A DNA stretch of 62,253 bases from an uncultured Clostridia bacterium (GTDB lineage: Bacteria > Bacillota > Clostridia > TANB77 > CAG-508): positions 1 through 62,253 of the forward strand of contig CAKOWE010000007.1 in the NCBI GenBank assembly GCA_934122235.1. The letters run 5' to 3'. Of the stretch, positions 55,003 to 62,253 are shown piece after piece (the stretch's first letter is position 1; each line of letters starts with the position of its first letter). The notes below the pieces were generated by a model. That model ran no database searches, was not told where the DNA came from, and was given only the letters and a program-made list of their open reading frames with translations. The translations under genes and the position numbers were made by a program.

Positions 55003-55287
55003 TTAAATTACTTTAGGTATTTTAAACATTCCATCTTCTTGTTCTGGTGCATTAGACAATAAAATATCTCTATCTCCAAATTCTTTTATTTCATCTTTTC
55101 TAAAAACATTATAATTTTGTATTGCACTTATCGCTTCATTTACATCATCTGTATTTACTTTATTAACAGTATTTGCAAAATTTAAAATATCTCTCATATT
55201 GTATACAGTCTTGTCAATTTCTTCTTCTGTTAATTTCAAATTTGCAAGTTTTGCTATGTGGATTATTTCTTCTCTACTTATATCCAT
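55003..55287 (-). CDS. gatC: Glutamyl-tRNA amidotransferase subunit C
   Basis: Small clamp that holds GatA and GatB together. About 94 residues, starting MDISREEIIHIAKLANLKLT, with the typical ILNFANTVNKVNTDDV and end segment EQEDGMFKIPKVI. The start at 55287 lies seven bases after AGAGGAGAGG; the ATG seven codons upstream precedes that site. Confidence 0.95.
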   Translation of the reverse strand: MDISREEIIHIAKLANLKLTEEEIDKTVYNMRDILNFANTVNKVNTDDVNEAISAIQNYNVFRKDEIKEFGDRDILLSNAPEQEDGMFKIPKVI

Positions 55288-55344
55288 TGAAAAATCCTCT
55301 CCTCTCATAATAATGTATTATTATATAATCTTTAATAAAAAAAA

Positions 55345-55364
55345 ACAAGACTTTAGAGTCTTGT
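55345..55364 (-). terminator. Terminator of the LPQTG surface protein gene
   Basis: Stem ACAAGACT / AGTCTTGT with a four-base loop and nine T on the minus strand. Confidence 0.88.
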
Positions 55365-55381
55365 TCTTTAAATTTATTTAA

Positions 55382-56812
55382 TTATTTTTCTGATTTATTA
55401 ATCTTTTTAGAAATTAAATTCCACTTGATTCCAAATCCTACAGTCAAAGCTATCAATACTCCTATTACATATATTAAATTATCATTATCTCCAGTTTGAG
55501 GTAAACGTTCTTTTTTTGTAGAATTATCATTATTATTAACAACCTTTATTTGTTGTTTATTAGATATATCTTCGTCTTTTGGAGTCACGTCAACAATAAC
55601 ATACTCTTTTTCATCGCTTTTATCCTTGTCTGCATTTTTTGTACCATCATTATCAGTATCATTATCTTTTTCATCAATTACAGTTTTTGTTTCTTCTAAT
55701 TTTACAACAGGGTTTTTATCTAGTTCTTCATGCTTCTTATTTCCGTCTTCATCTTCATAATCAATAATAACTTTTTCGTTAGTTTTTAATTCTATCCCCG
55801 TTATTTTAGTAATATCTATATCTTTTTTTATTTTTATTTTATATCTAAATACTAAAATTTCTTCTCCGGTAATTTTATCTATGGACCATACAAATGAACT
55901 ATTTTCTTCCAAGTTTGAAACTTTTCCTTTATCAGGTTCGTTTACATATTCTATATCAAAATATTCTAAAAGTTCTTCTGGAAAAACATCTTCAATTTTT
56001 ACATTTGTTATTGGATGTTCCATATAATTTAATATTTGATTATACATATATTCATTAAATATTCTTTCAATTTCATTACTATTTTCTATGTAATACACAT
56101 TTCCAGCTGTAGGCTTCTCTTCTGTTCCAAATATATTTTTTATTGAACTAGCTCCGCCTTGTTTACTTACAATCATTGATAAGACATATATTCCATCATT
56201 TTCTAATTTTTTTAATTGTTCTTTAGTTTCATTTGCATTATTAGGATATCCATCAGTAACTAAAACTACTACTCTATTTTTACACCCCATTGTAAATTGT
56301 GATTCTGCTGTTTTTAAAGCAATATGAGTATTAGTGCTACCTGTACATTTGTTGTCTTTATATCTTTGTAATCCCCTAATAGCCTCCTCTTTAGAATCTG
56401 TTAATCCAGAAACAACAGCAGTTGAAGTAGCATATTGGTCGACACTTACTGACAATTTTTTTATATTATCATATAACAATCCTATAAATTTATATGCTGC
56501 ATCATATGTAATATTTTTTCTAGTTTTACTATTTTCTATAGTAGTCATAGAATCAGAATTGTCTAAAACAATGACCACTTCAATATCCTCAACATTCTTC
56601 TTATTTTTCTTTACATTTTTTATACACAATTCAATTTCCGCTTCTTGTGTTTCTTTATTATAATTTATAATCTTTTTTGTAAATTTCATATCATCATTTA
56701 AGATATAATTTTCACTATTAGAATTTACTACACTTAATGTACTTGCTTGAACTACTGTACTTAATAACATTATACATAAAACCATAAAAGTTATTAATTT
56801 ACATTTTTTCAC
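55382..56812 (-). CDS. Wall-anchored von Willebrand factor A domain protein (LPQTG)
   Basis: Surface protein of about 476 residues. It has a signal peptide (about 1-25, LITFMVLCIMLLSTVVQA). A VWA domain follows with a full metal-ion site: VVIVLDNSDSMTT (D-x-S-x-S) near residue 85, the Thr in TGSTNTHIALKTA and VVLVTDGYPNN. Beta-sandwich regions resembling pilin or adhesin parts follow (about 270-390), then an acidic linker and the sorting signal RLPQTGDND, a hydrophobic helix and a basic tail. The GTG start at 56812 follows GGGAGGG. No sortase gene is visible here. Likely adhesin; single gene with its own terminator. Confidence 0.9.
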   Translation of the reverse strand: MKKCKLITFMVLCIMLLSTVVQASTLSVVNSNSENYILNDDMKFTKKIINYNKETQEAEIELCIKNVKKNKKNVEDIEVVIVLDNSDSMTTIENSKTRKNITYDAAYKFIGLLYDNIKKLSVSVDQYATSTAVVSGLTDSKEEAIRGLQRYKDNKCTGSTNTHIALKTAESQFTMGCKNRVVVLVTDGYPNNANETKEQLKKLENDGIYVLSMIVSKQGGASSIKNIFGTEEKPTAGNVYYIENSNEIERIFNEYMYNQILNYMEHPITNVKIEDVFPEELLEYFDIEYVNEPDKGKVSNLEENSSFVWSIDKITGEEILVFRYKIKIKKDIDITKITGIELKTNEKVIIDYEDEDGNKKHEELDKNPVVKLEETKTVIDEKDNDTDNDGTKNADKDKSDEKEYVIVDVTPKDEDISNKQQIKVVNNNDNSTKKERLPQTGDNDNLIYVIGVLIALTVGFGIKWNLISKKINKSEK

Positions 56813-56904
56813 AAATATCCCTCCCACTTTCCTATTTTACCATATATTTACTCAATTGGCAAGCTTTATGTAAATCAATTATTGTTAATAAGTCTTTTTC
56901 ATAA

Positions 56905-56940
56905 AATTAAGGTGTAATTCATATAAATTACACCTTAATT
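56905..56940 (-). terminator. Terminator of the small Cys-rich membrane gene
   Basis: Perfect 15-bp stem AATTAAGGTGTAATT / AATTACACCTTAATT followed by TTTT on the minus strand. Confidence 0.88.
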
Positions 56941-56956
56941 TTTAAAATTGCATAAA

Positions 56957-57196
56957 TTAGCACTTTTTATGACAACATATTAATGCTATTATACTTATTA
57001 TTAATAGTACTATCAAAGTTATAAGAAGTACAAACACAGCACCTACCGTTAAGGTTTCTACTAAACTTGTTAAAGTTCCTACTAATAACCCTATTACAAA
57101 TGTTAATAATATAGATATTATATATATTATTATATCAATGCAAGAACATTTTGATTTTTTAGGTCTTTTACAACATATTTCAACTTGTGGTTCCAT
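56957..57196 (-). CDS. Small Cys-containing two-helix membrane protein
   Basis: Seventy-nine residues of unknown family. Cysteines cluster at both ends (EICCKRPKKSKCSC near the start, ALICCHKKC at the end), flanking two long hydrophobic helices (about 20-42 and 49-73). It has a strong ribosome site AGGAGGTG and its own terminator. The Cys clusters on both ends suggest metal binding, lipid modification or disulfide links, perhaps in a spore or envelope layer (speculation). Confidence 0.72.
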   Translation of the reverse strand: MEPQVEICCKRPKKSKCSCIDIIIYIISILLTFVIGLLVGTLTSLVETLTVGAVFVLLITLIVLLIISIIALICCHKKC

Positions 57197-57363
57197 ACAA
57201 ATACACCTCCTGTGTATATATGTGATATAATATATATTATGTGTTTTTTGTTATTTTGTTACTTTTAATATATATTTTTGTTTTTTTATAGACTTTTGAC
57301 TTTTTTTTGTGTATTATATTATATATTGTATAATATTTTATACTCAATTTAGGAGGAAAACAT

Positions 57364-57591
57364 ATGAAAAAATTAATAACGTTATGTAGTTTATTTTTAA
57401 TACTTATTATATTGGTAAACAGCATATTTCCTTGCATTGTTAATGCATCAAATGTGGTTTCAGAAACATATAATAATTTGCCAGAATCTCAATTAGGTTT
57501 TACAAACATATTAAATATTATACTAATTTCAATAGGCATTGTCTTAATTTTATTAGGAATAGCCATCTTTCTTCGATTAAAAAACACCTAA
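57364..57591 (+). CDS. Small secreted or membrane protein
   Basis: Seventy-five residues of unknown family: a signal peptide or first helix (KKLITLCSLFLILIILVNSI, about 2-21), a short outer segment (SNVVSETYNNLPESQLGFTN) and a C-terminal helix (about 50-70, IILISIGIVLILLGIAIFL). It has a good site TAGGAGG and a promoter-like TTGACT about 70 bases upstream. Lies divergent from the Cys-rich gene and upstream of the repeat protein, and all three are small envelope proteins. Confidence 0.7.
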   Translation: MKKLITLCSLFLILIILVNSIFPCIVNASNVVSETYNNLPESQLGFTNILNIILISIGIVLILLGIAIFLRLKNT

Positions 57592-57626
57592 AATTTTATA
57601 ATTCTGTTAATTATAAATAGAATCAT

Positions 57627-57660
57627 AAGTAGCTTCATTTAATTTATGAAGTTACTTTTT
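57627..57660 (+). terminator. Terminator of the small membrane gene
   Basis: Stem AAGTAGCTTCAT / ATGAAGTTACTT (one wobble) followed by seven T. Confidence 0.85.
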
Positions 57661-57803
57661 TTGTAACAAAAAATTTTAATTACATTTTTCGTGCATATTT
57701 TGTAATTTAAAACCGAATAATATTATTAACGTTTTTTGTAATCAAAAAACAACACATTAAAATACGTAAATATTCGTATAATTTTTATAGGAGGTTTCTG
57801 TAC

Positions 57804-58253
57804 ATGAAAAAAAGAATTTTTATATTAGTTTCAATATTATTTTCTGTTTTATTCATAAATACTTTTTGTTTTGCAACAACACCTACACCTGCAAATTTAC
57901 AAGATGCTGGAAATAGTATAAAAAATACTGCTCAAGATGCCGGAAATAATGTAAAGAATGCTGCTCAAGACACTGGAAATAATATAAAAAACGGTATTCA
58001 AAACTTAGGTAACGATGTCAGAGAAGGTATACAAAACGGTGAAAACGCAGTAGAAAACACAGCAAAAGATATGACAAATAATGGCAACAATACAAATGAT
58101 GGTTACAACGCAGTAAGAACTGCAACAACAGGGAACGCAAACACTGGAAACACAGTATGGACTTGGGTTATTTTAGCAGCCATAGCAATAGTAATAATAG
58201 GACTTATATGGTATTATGCATCACAAAACACTCACAATAAAAATGACAGATAA
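57804..58253 (+). CDS. Secreted 11-residue-repeat (LEA/YtxH-like) protein with C-terminal anchor
   Basis: It has 149 residues. Signal peptide (about 1-25, IFILVSILFSVLFINTFCFA). Then five tandem 11-residue units: NSIKNTAQDAG, NNVKNAAQDTG, NNIKNGIQNLG, NDVREGIQNGE and NAVENTAKDMT, an amphipathic pattern like group-3 LEA or synuclein-type repeats. An Asn/Thr/Gly linker follows, then a membrane helix (about 117-137, TWVILAAIAIVIIGLIWYY) and a basic tail. Ribosome site TAGGAGG. Probably lies along the outer face of the membrane; a stress or desiccation role is inferred from the repeat type only. Confidence 0.75.
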   Translation: MKKRIFILVSILFSVLFINTFCFATTPTPANLQDAGNSIKNTAQDAGNNVKNAAQDTGNNIKNGIQNLGNDVREGIQNGENAVENTAKDMTNNGNNTNDGYNAVRTATTGNANTGNTVWTWVILAAIAIVIIGLIWYYASQNTHNKNDR

Positions 58254-58278
58254 TTTATTAGAGCACATCATTGTGTAC

Positions 58279-58298
58279 TGAACCCAAAAAATTGGACA
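58279..58298 (+). repeat. IS terminal inverted repeat, left
   Basis: TGAACCCAAAAAATTGGACA; matches the reverse complement of the other end (TGAACCCAAATTATTAGACA) at 17 of 20 positions. Confidence 0.8.
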
Positions 58299-58313
58299 TT
58301 TTTTGATTAGGTA

Positions 58314-59114
58314 CTAGGCTGCTGGGGAATGAACTGTGTATTGTACAGGGCTCATTCCTTTTAATTTGCTCTTTATCCTTTTATTATTATAATAATCTAT
58401 ATATTCAATTATATCTTTTTCTAATTCTTCTATTGTTTTATATTCTTTCATATAAAATAATTCTGATTTTAATAAACCAAAAAAATTTTCTGCTAATGAA
58501 TTATCTAAACAATTTCCTTTTCTTGACATACTTTGCCTAATTCCTTTTTCTTTTAACAAATATTGATATTGTTTCATTTGGTATTGCCATCCTTGATCTG
58601 AATGCAAAATTAAATTTGTATTATCTGGTATTTTATTGAATGCTTTTTCTAACATATCTGCAACTTGTGCAAATACTGGGTGTCTGGATAAATTAAAACT
58701 TATTACCTCTCCATTAAATAAATCTACTATTGGTGATAAATATAGCTTTTCATTATGAGCTTTAAATTCTGTGACATCTGTAACCCATCTTTCATTTGGT
58801 TTTTCTGCTTCAAATTTACGATTTAATAGATTATCACATATTTTTCCTACTTCGCCTTTATATGATTTATATTTTTGCACTCTAACAAAACATTGCAATC
58901 CTAATTCTTTCATAAGTTTTAATACTGTTTTATGATTTATATTGAATCCTCTATTATGAAGTTCTAAAGTTATTCTTCTATATCCATATCTACCTTTATT
59001 TTCATGATATATAGATGTTATTTGTTCTTTGATTTCTTTATATTTATTTGACTCTTTCATTCTATTTAATTGATAATAAAATGTACTTCTTGTTACTTCA
59101 GCATATTTTAACAA
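58314..59114 (-). CDS. IS3-family transposase OrfB (DDE integrase)
   Basis: Catalytic part of the transposase. It has an HTH_21-type segment (GRYGYRRITLELHNRGF), then the rve core with the three acids: ERWVTDVTEFKAH (D), LILHSDQGWQYQ (D) and DNSLAENFFGLLKSE (E). From the ATG it has 266 residues, but its frame is open further upstream to about 59158. It is normally made as an OrfAB fusion by -1 slipping at GAAAAAG at the end of orfA (59159-59165), which reads on as EKVIVIEKLKHEFKLEA. Intact. Confidence 0.92.
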   Translation of the reverse strand: MLKYAEVTRSTFYYQLNRMKESNKYKEIKEQITSIYHENKGRYGYRRITLELHNRGFNINHKTVLKLMKELGLQCFVRVQKYKSYKGEVGKICDNLLNRKFEAEKPNERWVTDVTEFKAHNEKLYLSPIVDLFNGEVISFNLSRHPVFAQVADMLEKAFNKIPDNTNLILHSDQGWQYQMKQYQYLLKEKGIRQSMSRKGNCLDNSLAENFFGLLKSELFYMKEYKTIEELEKDIIEYIDYYNNKRIKSKLKGMSPVQYTVHSPAA

Positions 59115-59155
59115 AGCCTCTAACTTAAATTCATGCTTTAATTTCTCTATTACAA

Positions 59156-59664
59156 TTACTTTTTCGATTGTTTTGGCTTTGTCCTTTCCTGAACTAAGGC
59201 TTGTAATTTTTTTAAGTATGCATTTTCCATTCTAAGTTTTTGTACTTCTTCTATTAAATCTTCTTCATTTTCTTTAGATAATTTCTTTTTTCTTGGTTTA
59301 GAACTCATATTCTTTTTTCTACCACGATGCTCTTCATAGAAGGATTGTGGCCCTTCCTCATAATATATACGTTCCCATTTTGAAACAACACTTACACTGC
59401 CTAAATTAAAGTGATTTGTTACTTCTTGACAAGACAAATGGTTATCGTGCATATATTCTATCACATGTTGTTTAAATTCTCCACTGTATGAAGTTTTTAA
59501 ATTTTTTAATAATCCCTTTTTCCATGTTCTTCATATTTTTTTACCCATTTTCTTACTGTATCGAAAGTTGGTATTTCAAATTTGTTTGCTGTTGTTCTAT
59601 ATCCTCCATTTTTTAAATAATATTGAACTACTTCTAATTTAAATTCATCTGAATATTTTGACAT
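59156..59664 (-). pseudogene. IS3-family OrfA, frame broken
   Basis: The first frame starts at 59664 behind AAGGAGGG (MSKYSDEFKLEVVQYYL, then TFDTVRKWVKKYEEHGK) and stops after 54 residues. The rest (LLKNLKTSYSGEFKQHVIEY, then a second HTH and the leucine-zipper part NEEDLIEEVQKLRMENAYLK) is in another frame. One base is missing near the A run GGAAAAAGGG at about 59519. There is no CGG here. Probably a decayed or wrongly sequenced orfA rather than a programmed event. Confidence 0.75.
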
Positions 59665-59692
59665 AAAATGAACCCTCCTTATTAAATTTTTT

Positions 59693-59712
59693 TGTCTAAT
59701 AATTTGGGTTCA
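59693..59712 (-). repeat. IS terminal inverted repeat, right
   Basis: TGTCTAATAATTTGGGTTCA on the plus strand, the imperfect reverse complement of the left end. Confidence 0.8.
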
Positions 59713-59814
59713 CTTCATTGCATGTGATCTATATTTTATGATATAATTTAATAAACTTATTATAAATACAGTGTACGTTTTCAATATACTTAAGAAAGGA
59801 TTATTAATAAAATC

Positions 59815-60258
59815 ATGAATAAAATTATTTCTAAAAACCCAGTAGCATACCACAATTATTCTATTCAAGATACTTTAGAAGCCGGTATTGTCCTTACAGG
59901 AACAGAAATCAAATCTATTAGAAAAGGTAGCGTTAATCTTAAAGATTCTTACGCAAATATAAAAAATGGTGAAGCATATATTTATGGTATGCATATAAGT
60001 CCTTATGAGCATGGCAACATCTTTAACAAAGATCCATTAAGAGATAGAAAATTACTTCTAAACAAATCAGAAATAAACAAACTTTTAGGATTAATTAAAC
60101 AAAAAGGATATACACTTGTACCTGTTTCTCTATATTTTAAAAACAATTTTGTTAAGCTAGAACTAGGCATTGGTAAAGGTAAAAAACTTTTTGATAAACG
60201 TGAAGATATAGCAAAAAAAGATGCTGAATTAAAAATAAGAAGAGCAATAAAAAATTAA
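59815..60258 (+). CDS. smpB: SsrA-binding protein SmpB
   Basis: Partner of tmRNA in rescuing stalled ribosomes. It has 147 residues: KNPVAYHNYSIQDTLEAGIV, LTGTEIKSIRKGSVNLKDSY, HISPYEHGNIFNKDP and GLIKQKGYTLVPVSLYFK, with the basic tail KRDIAKKDAELKIRRAIK-like end (KKDAELKIRRAIKN). The ribosome site AAAGGA is about 14 bases from the ATG, longer than usual. The tmRNA gene is not in the window. If stalling at CGG is common in this organism, ribosome rescue would matter (inference). Confidence 0.95.
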   Translation: MNKIISKNPVAYHNYSIQDTLEAGIVLTGTEIKSIRKGSVNLKDSYANIKNGEAYIYGMHISPYEHGNIFNKDPLRDRKLLLNKSEINKLLGLIKQKGYTLVPVSLYFKNNFVKLELGIGKGKKLFDKREDIAKKDAELKIRRAIKN

Positions 60259-60277
60259 TATAGATATAATACATATA

Positions 60278-60309
60278 CTAAAAAGGCACGATATACCGTG
60301 CCTTTTTAG
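60278..60309 (+). terminator. Terminator of smpB
   Basis: Perfect 13-bp stem CTAAAAAGGCACG / CGTGCCTTTTTAG with a six-base loop; the T run is in the 3' arm. It could also serve fba from the other side. Confidence 0.88.
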
Positions 60310-60349
60310 TGTAGTATCTGTAATACCTAACATAAAATAATATATATTT

Positions 60350-61279
60350 TTACGCTTTGTTTGATGAACCAAATACATCTCTAATTTTATGTTGTACAGT
60401 TTTCTTTATTTCTTCTCTTGCTGGAGTCAAATATTTTCTTGGATCGAACGCACTTGGTTCTTCGGCAAATACCCTTCTTATTTGTGCAGTCATTGCTAAT
60501 CTTAAGTCTGTATCAACATTTATCTTTGATACTCCTGATAAACTTGCTTCATGTAATATTTCATCTGGAACTCCTTTAGCCCCTGGAATATCTGCCCCAT
60601 ATTTATTACACATTTCTACCAATTCCGGTATTACTGTTGATGCACCATGTAATACTATTGGTGTGTTTGGAATTTTTTCTTTTATTTTAGCTAATATATC
60701 AAATCTTAATTTTGCTTCTCCTTTAAATTTATAAGCACCATGACTAGTTCCTATTGCAATAGCTAAAGAATCGCAACCTGTTCTTTCTACAAATTCAGCA
60801 GCTTGATCTGGATCTGTATATCTTGCATCTGATTCAGATACATTAACATCATCCTCTATTCCTGCAAGTTTTCCAAGCTCAGCCTCTACTACTACGCCAT
60901 GTGCATGTGCATAATCTACTACTTGTTTTGTAAGTCTTACATTTTCTTCAAAATCATATTTTGAACCATCTATCATTACTGATGTGAATCCTACATCTAC
61001 ACACATTTTACAAGTTTCAAAATCAGGTCCATGATCTAAGTGCAATGCAATTGGTATGTTTGTTTCTTCAACTGCCGCTTCAATCATCTTTTTTAAATAC
61101 GTTGGTCTTGCATATTTTATTGCCCCTGATGACGCTTGCAAAATTACTGGTGAATTTTCTTCACTTGCAGCATCTACAATTCCTTGTATTATTTCCATAT
61201 TATTTACATTAAAAGCTCCTATTGCAAAATGTTCTTTCATTGATTTTTCAAACATTTCCTTTGTTGTAACTAATGACAT
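60350..61279 (-). CDS. fba: Fructose-bisphosphate aldolase, class II
   Basis: Zinc-dependent aldolase of glycolysis. It has 309 residues. Zinc and substrate residues are visible in IALHLDHGPDFETCKMCVD, EAELGKLAGIEDDV, TSHGAYKF (His), VLHGASTVIPE (His) and SKINVDTDLRLAMT. Clean start behind GGAGG. Belongs to the short bacterial class II subgroup (about 310 residues). Apparently single gene. Confidence 0.97.
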   Translation of the reverse strand: MSLVTTKEMFEKSMKEHFAIGAFNVNNMEIIQGIVDAASEENSPVILQASSGAIKYARPTYLKKMIEAAVEETNIPIALHLDHGPDFETCKMCVDVGFTSVMIDGSKYDFEENVRLTKQVVDYAHAHGVVVEAELGKLAGIEDDVNVSESDARYTDPDQAAEFVERTGCDSLAIAIGTSHGAYKFKGEAKLRFDILAKIKEKIPNTPIVLHGASTVIPELVEMCNKYGADIPGAKGVPDEILHEASLSGVSKINVDTDLRLAMTAQIRRVFAEEPSAFDPRKYLTPAREEIKKTVQHKIRDVFGSSNKA

Positions 61280-61367
61280 ATTATTTCCTCCATTCTGGCA
61301 TTTTTTGCCTATAAATTATATTATGATTTTATTTATATTTTCTTTATATGTCAATAGATATTTCAAA

Positions 61368-61393
61368 AAAATAGACGCATACGCGTCTATTTT
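61368..61393 (-). terminator. Terminator of the DUF1540 gene
   Basis: Stem AAAATAGACGC / GCGTCTATTTT followed by T residues on the minus strand; it overlaps the stop codon of the gene. Confidence 0.85.
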
Positions 61394-61580
61394 AATGGTT
61401 ATTAGTGTTACCATTATATTTACATTCATAACTTCCACACATTGATTCGTCTTCTGCTTCTCCATTGCTACATTCAAAACATGGTTCAACTGTTATAGCC
61501 TTTAAAGTACATCTTTTTACTTGTTCATTATTATATACACAACTTCCAACAGTACAATTTATACATTGTTTATCTTCCAT
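61392..61580 (-). CDS. DUF1540 domain-containing protein
   Basis: Small cysteine-rich protein common in clostridia; function unknown. From the ATG at 61580 (behind AAAGGAGG) it has 62 residues. The DUF1540 pattern is CINCTVGSCVYNNEQVKRC followed by a second set CFECSNGEAEDESMCGSYEC: eight or nine cysteines, probably metal-binding. In-frame codons upstream of 61580 lie before the ribosome site. Its stop codon lies within its own terminator stem. Confidence 0.88.
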   Translation of the reverse strand: MEDKQCINCTVGSCVYNNEQVKRCTLKAITVEPCFECSNGEAEDESMCGSYECKYNGNTNNH

Positions 61581-61641
61581 ACTAAATACCTCCTTTGAAA
61601 GTATATATTTAGTATGCACAATTTTTTTTCTTTAATTCGCC

Positions 61642-62160
61642 TTATTTAAAACTTAAATACCAACTTATTCCATTTTTATTTTTTTTTATTTCTTCTAGTC
61701 TTGCAAACATCTCATCAACAGTTTTAGGAATTGGTGCAATTATCGGTTCTCCTGGTAGCCAATTTGCAGGAGTTGAACCACATTCTTTGTCTGCAATTTG
61801 CAAAGCATCTACTACTCTTAAAATTTCTGGTATACATCTTCCTACATTCATTGGATATACTAATATTAATCTTATAATTCCCTTATCATCAATTATGTAT
61901 ACATTTCTAACTGTAGCAGTATTGTCAACATTAGCTGATACCATCCCATACTTCCTTGCAATTTCTCCACTTCTATCTGCTATTATTGGAAATGGTAAAC
62001 AAATTCCAGTTTTTTGATAAATATCTAAAACCCATGCTAAATGTGAAGAATTACTATCAATACTCAATCCTAAAAGGCATGCATTTCTATCTTCAAATTC
62101 TTTATTCATTTTTGCAAATGCAATCATCTCTGTTGTGCACACGGGGGTAAAAGCCTTCAA
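61642..62160 (-). CDS. Peroxiredoxin (AhpC/Prx6-like), 5' end disrupted
   Basis: Thiol peroxidase reducing hydrogen peroxide. The catalytic block is FTPVCTTEMIAFAKMN, then GLSIDSNSSHLAWVLDIYQK, FPIIADRSGEIARKYGM and the long C-terminal arm of the Prx6/1-Cys-type group (GEPIIAPIPKTVDEMFARL). About 172 residues are present, but the usual first 35-40 residues, including the strand that ends in SHPADF before TPVC, are missing. The frame is open upstream to a stop at 62197 and encodes NLKLADYYNIPKLKA, which only weakly resembles the family there. No credible start or ribosome site. Truncation, rearrangement or an assembly junction near the window edge is likely. Confidence 0.8.
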   Translation of the reverse strand: MKAFTPVCTTEMIAFAKMNKEFEDRNACLLGLSIDSNSSHLAWVLDIYQKTGICLPFPIIADRSGEIARKYGMVSANVDNTATVRNVYIIDDKGIIRLILVYPMNVGRCIPEILRVVDALQIADKECGSTPANWLPGEPIIAPIPKTVDEMFARLEEIKKNKNGISWYLSFK

Positions 62161-62253
62161 TTTGGGGATATTATAGTAATCGGCTAATTTCAGGTTTTAG
62201 CTCGAATTTCACACTCTTATCGTGATAAATCCATATTTTATCAATTAAACACT

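Larger units (their letters stand above)
58279..59712 (-). mobile_element. IS3-family (IS150-like) insertion sequence, about 1.43 kb
   Basis: Bounded by imperfect 20-bp inverted repeats beginning TGAACCCAAA on both ends. Carries orfA (helix-turn-helix) and orfB (DDE integrase), the classic IS3 layout. OrfA is frame-broken, so this copy may be dead unless another supplies the protein. I see no convincing target duplication: the outer bases are TAC on the left and CTT on the right. It lies between the repeat protein gene and smpB without disrupting either. Confidence 0.88.

Noticed and set aside
58268..59719. TCATTG on both sides of the IS as a target duplication
   Set aside because: The copies lie several bases away from the inverted repeats at unequal distances, so they do not abut the element.
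1..62253. tRNA, rRNA or CRISPR features
   Set aside because: No GGTTCGA-type T-arm with cloverleaf, no rRNA blocks and no regularly spaced repeats were seen on either strand.

Overview
This is an AT-rich stretch (G+C judged by eye at well under one third) from a low-GC Firmicute, most likely a spore-forming clostridium-like anaerobe. The evidence is an intact sporulation sigma factor of the SigK type, a CIRCE-controlled hrcA-grpE-dnaK-dnaJ cluster, a folate ECF transporter behind a tetrahydrofolate riboswitch, GatCAB, rubrerythrin, a DUF1540 protein and strong AGGAGG ribosome sites. I cannot name the species. Most genes lie on the minus strand. No tRNA, rRNA or CRISPR array was seen.

Layout. 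1-4.2 kb: an unknown gene and a SERCA-type P-type ATPase behind a yybP-ykoY (manganese) riboswitch, then a plus-strand structured RNA candidate with its own promoter and terminator. 4.2-9 kb: greA and the block ylxM-ffh-rpsP-khpA-rimM-trmD-rplS. 9-17.2 kb: rubrerythrin, a MATE transporter fused to a cytidylate-kinase-like domain, and a two-component system next to an FtsX-type ABC exporter. 17.3-20.7 kb: broken tspO, sigK, a membrane-anchored unknown and a queuosine-precursor transporter. 20.8-24.2 kb: THF riboswitch and folT-ecfA-ecfT-folC. 24.3-30 kb: a DUF368 (PopT-type) translocase and the heat-shock cluster. 30-36.6 kb: L,D-transpeptidase, phosphoesterase, tsaD, a site-2 protease, lysS and ctpA. 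36.7-40.7 kb: ftsE-ftsX with two coiled-coil M23 hydrolases. 40.9-50 kb: an unknown, split transketolase with a PHP gene, upp, gpsA, plsY, der, an FxLYD-like protein and mltG. 50-52 kb: NfeD and SPFH (plus strand). 52-58.3 kb: gatCAB, an LPQTG von Willebrand A surface protein and small membrane proteins. 58.3-62.2 kb: an IS3/IS150-type insertion sequence, smpB, fba, a DUF1540 gene and a 5'-disrupted peroxiredoxin.

The outstanding feature is a repeated recoding signature. Five genes (trmD, the response regulator gene, folC, folT and one M23 hydrolase gene) are each interrupted by exactly one extra base. In all five the zero frame runs into the arginine codon CGG followed by A. Skipping the C (reading GGA, glycine) restores the full conserved protein, and the restored residue falls at a position where the family commonly has glycine. 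By eye I find no CGG used as a normal arginine codon in any other gene here, although CGG is common out of frame. This suggests that CGG is unassigned or starved in this lineage and that CGGA is read as glycine by +1 frameshifting or quadruplet decoding. A systematic sequencing artefact is the main alternative. Two further frameshifts (tspO and the IS orfA) are of a different kind: one base short in or near a homopolymer.
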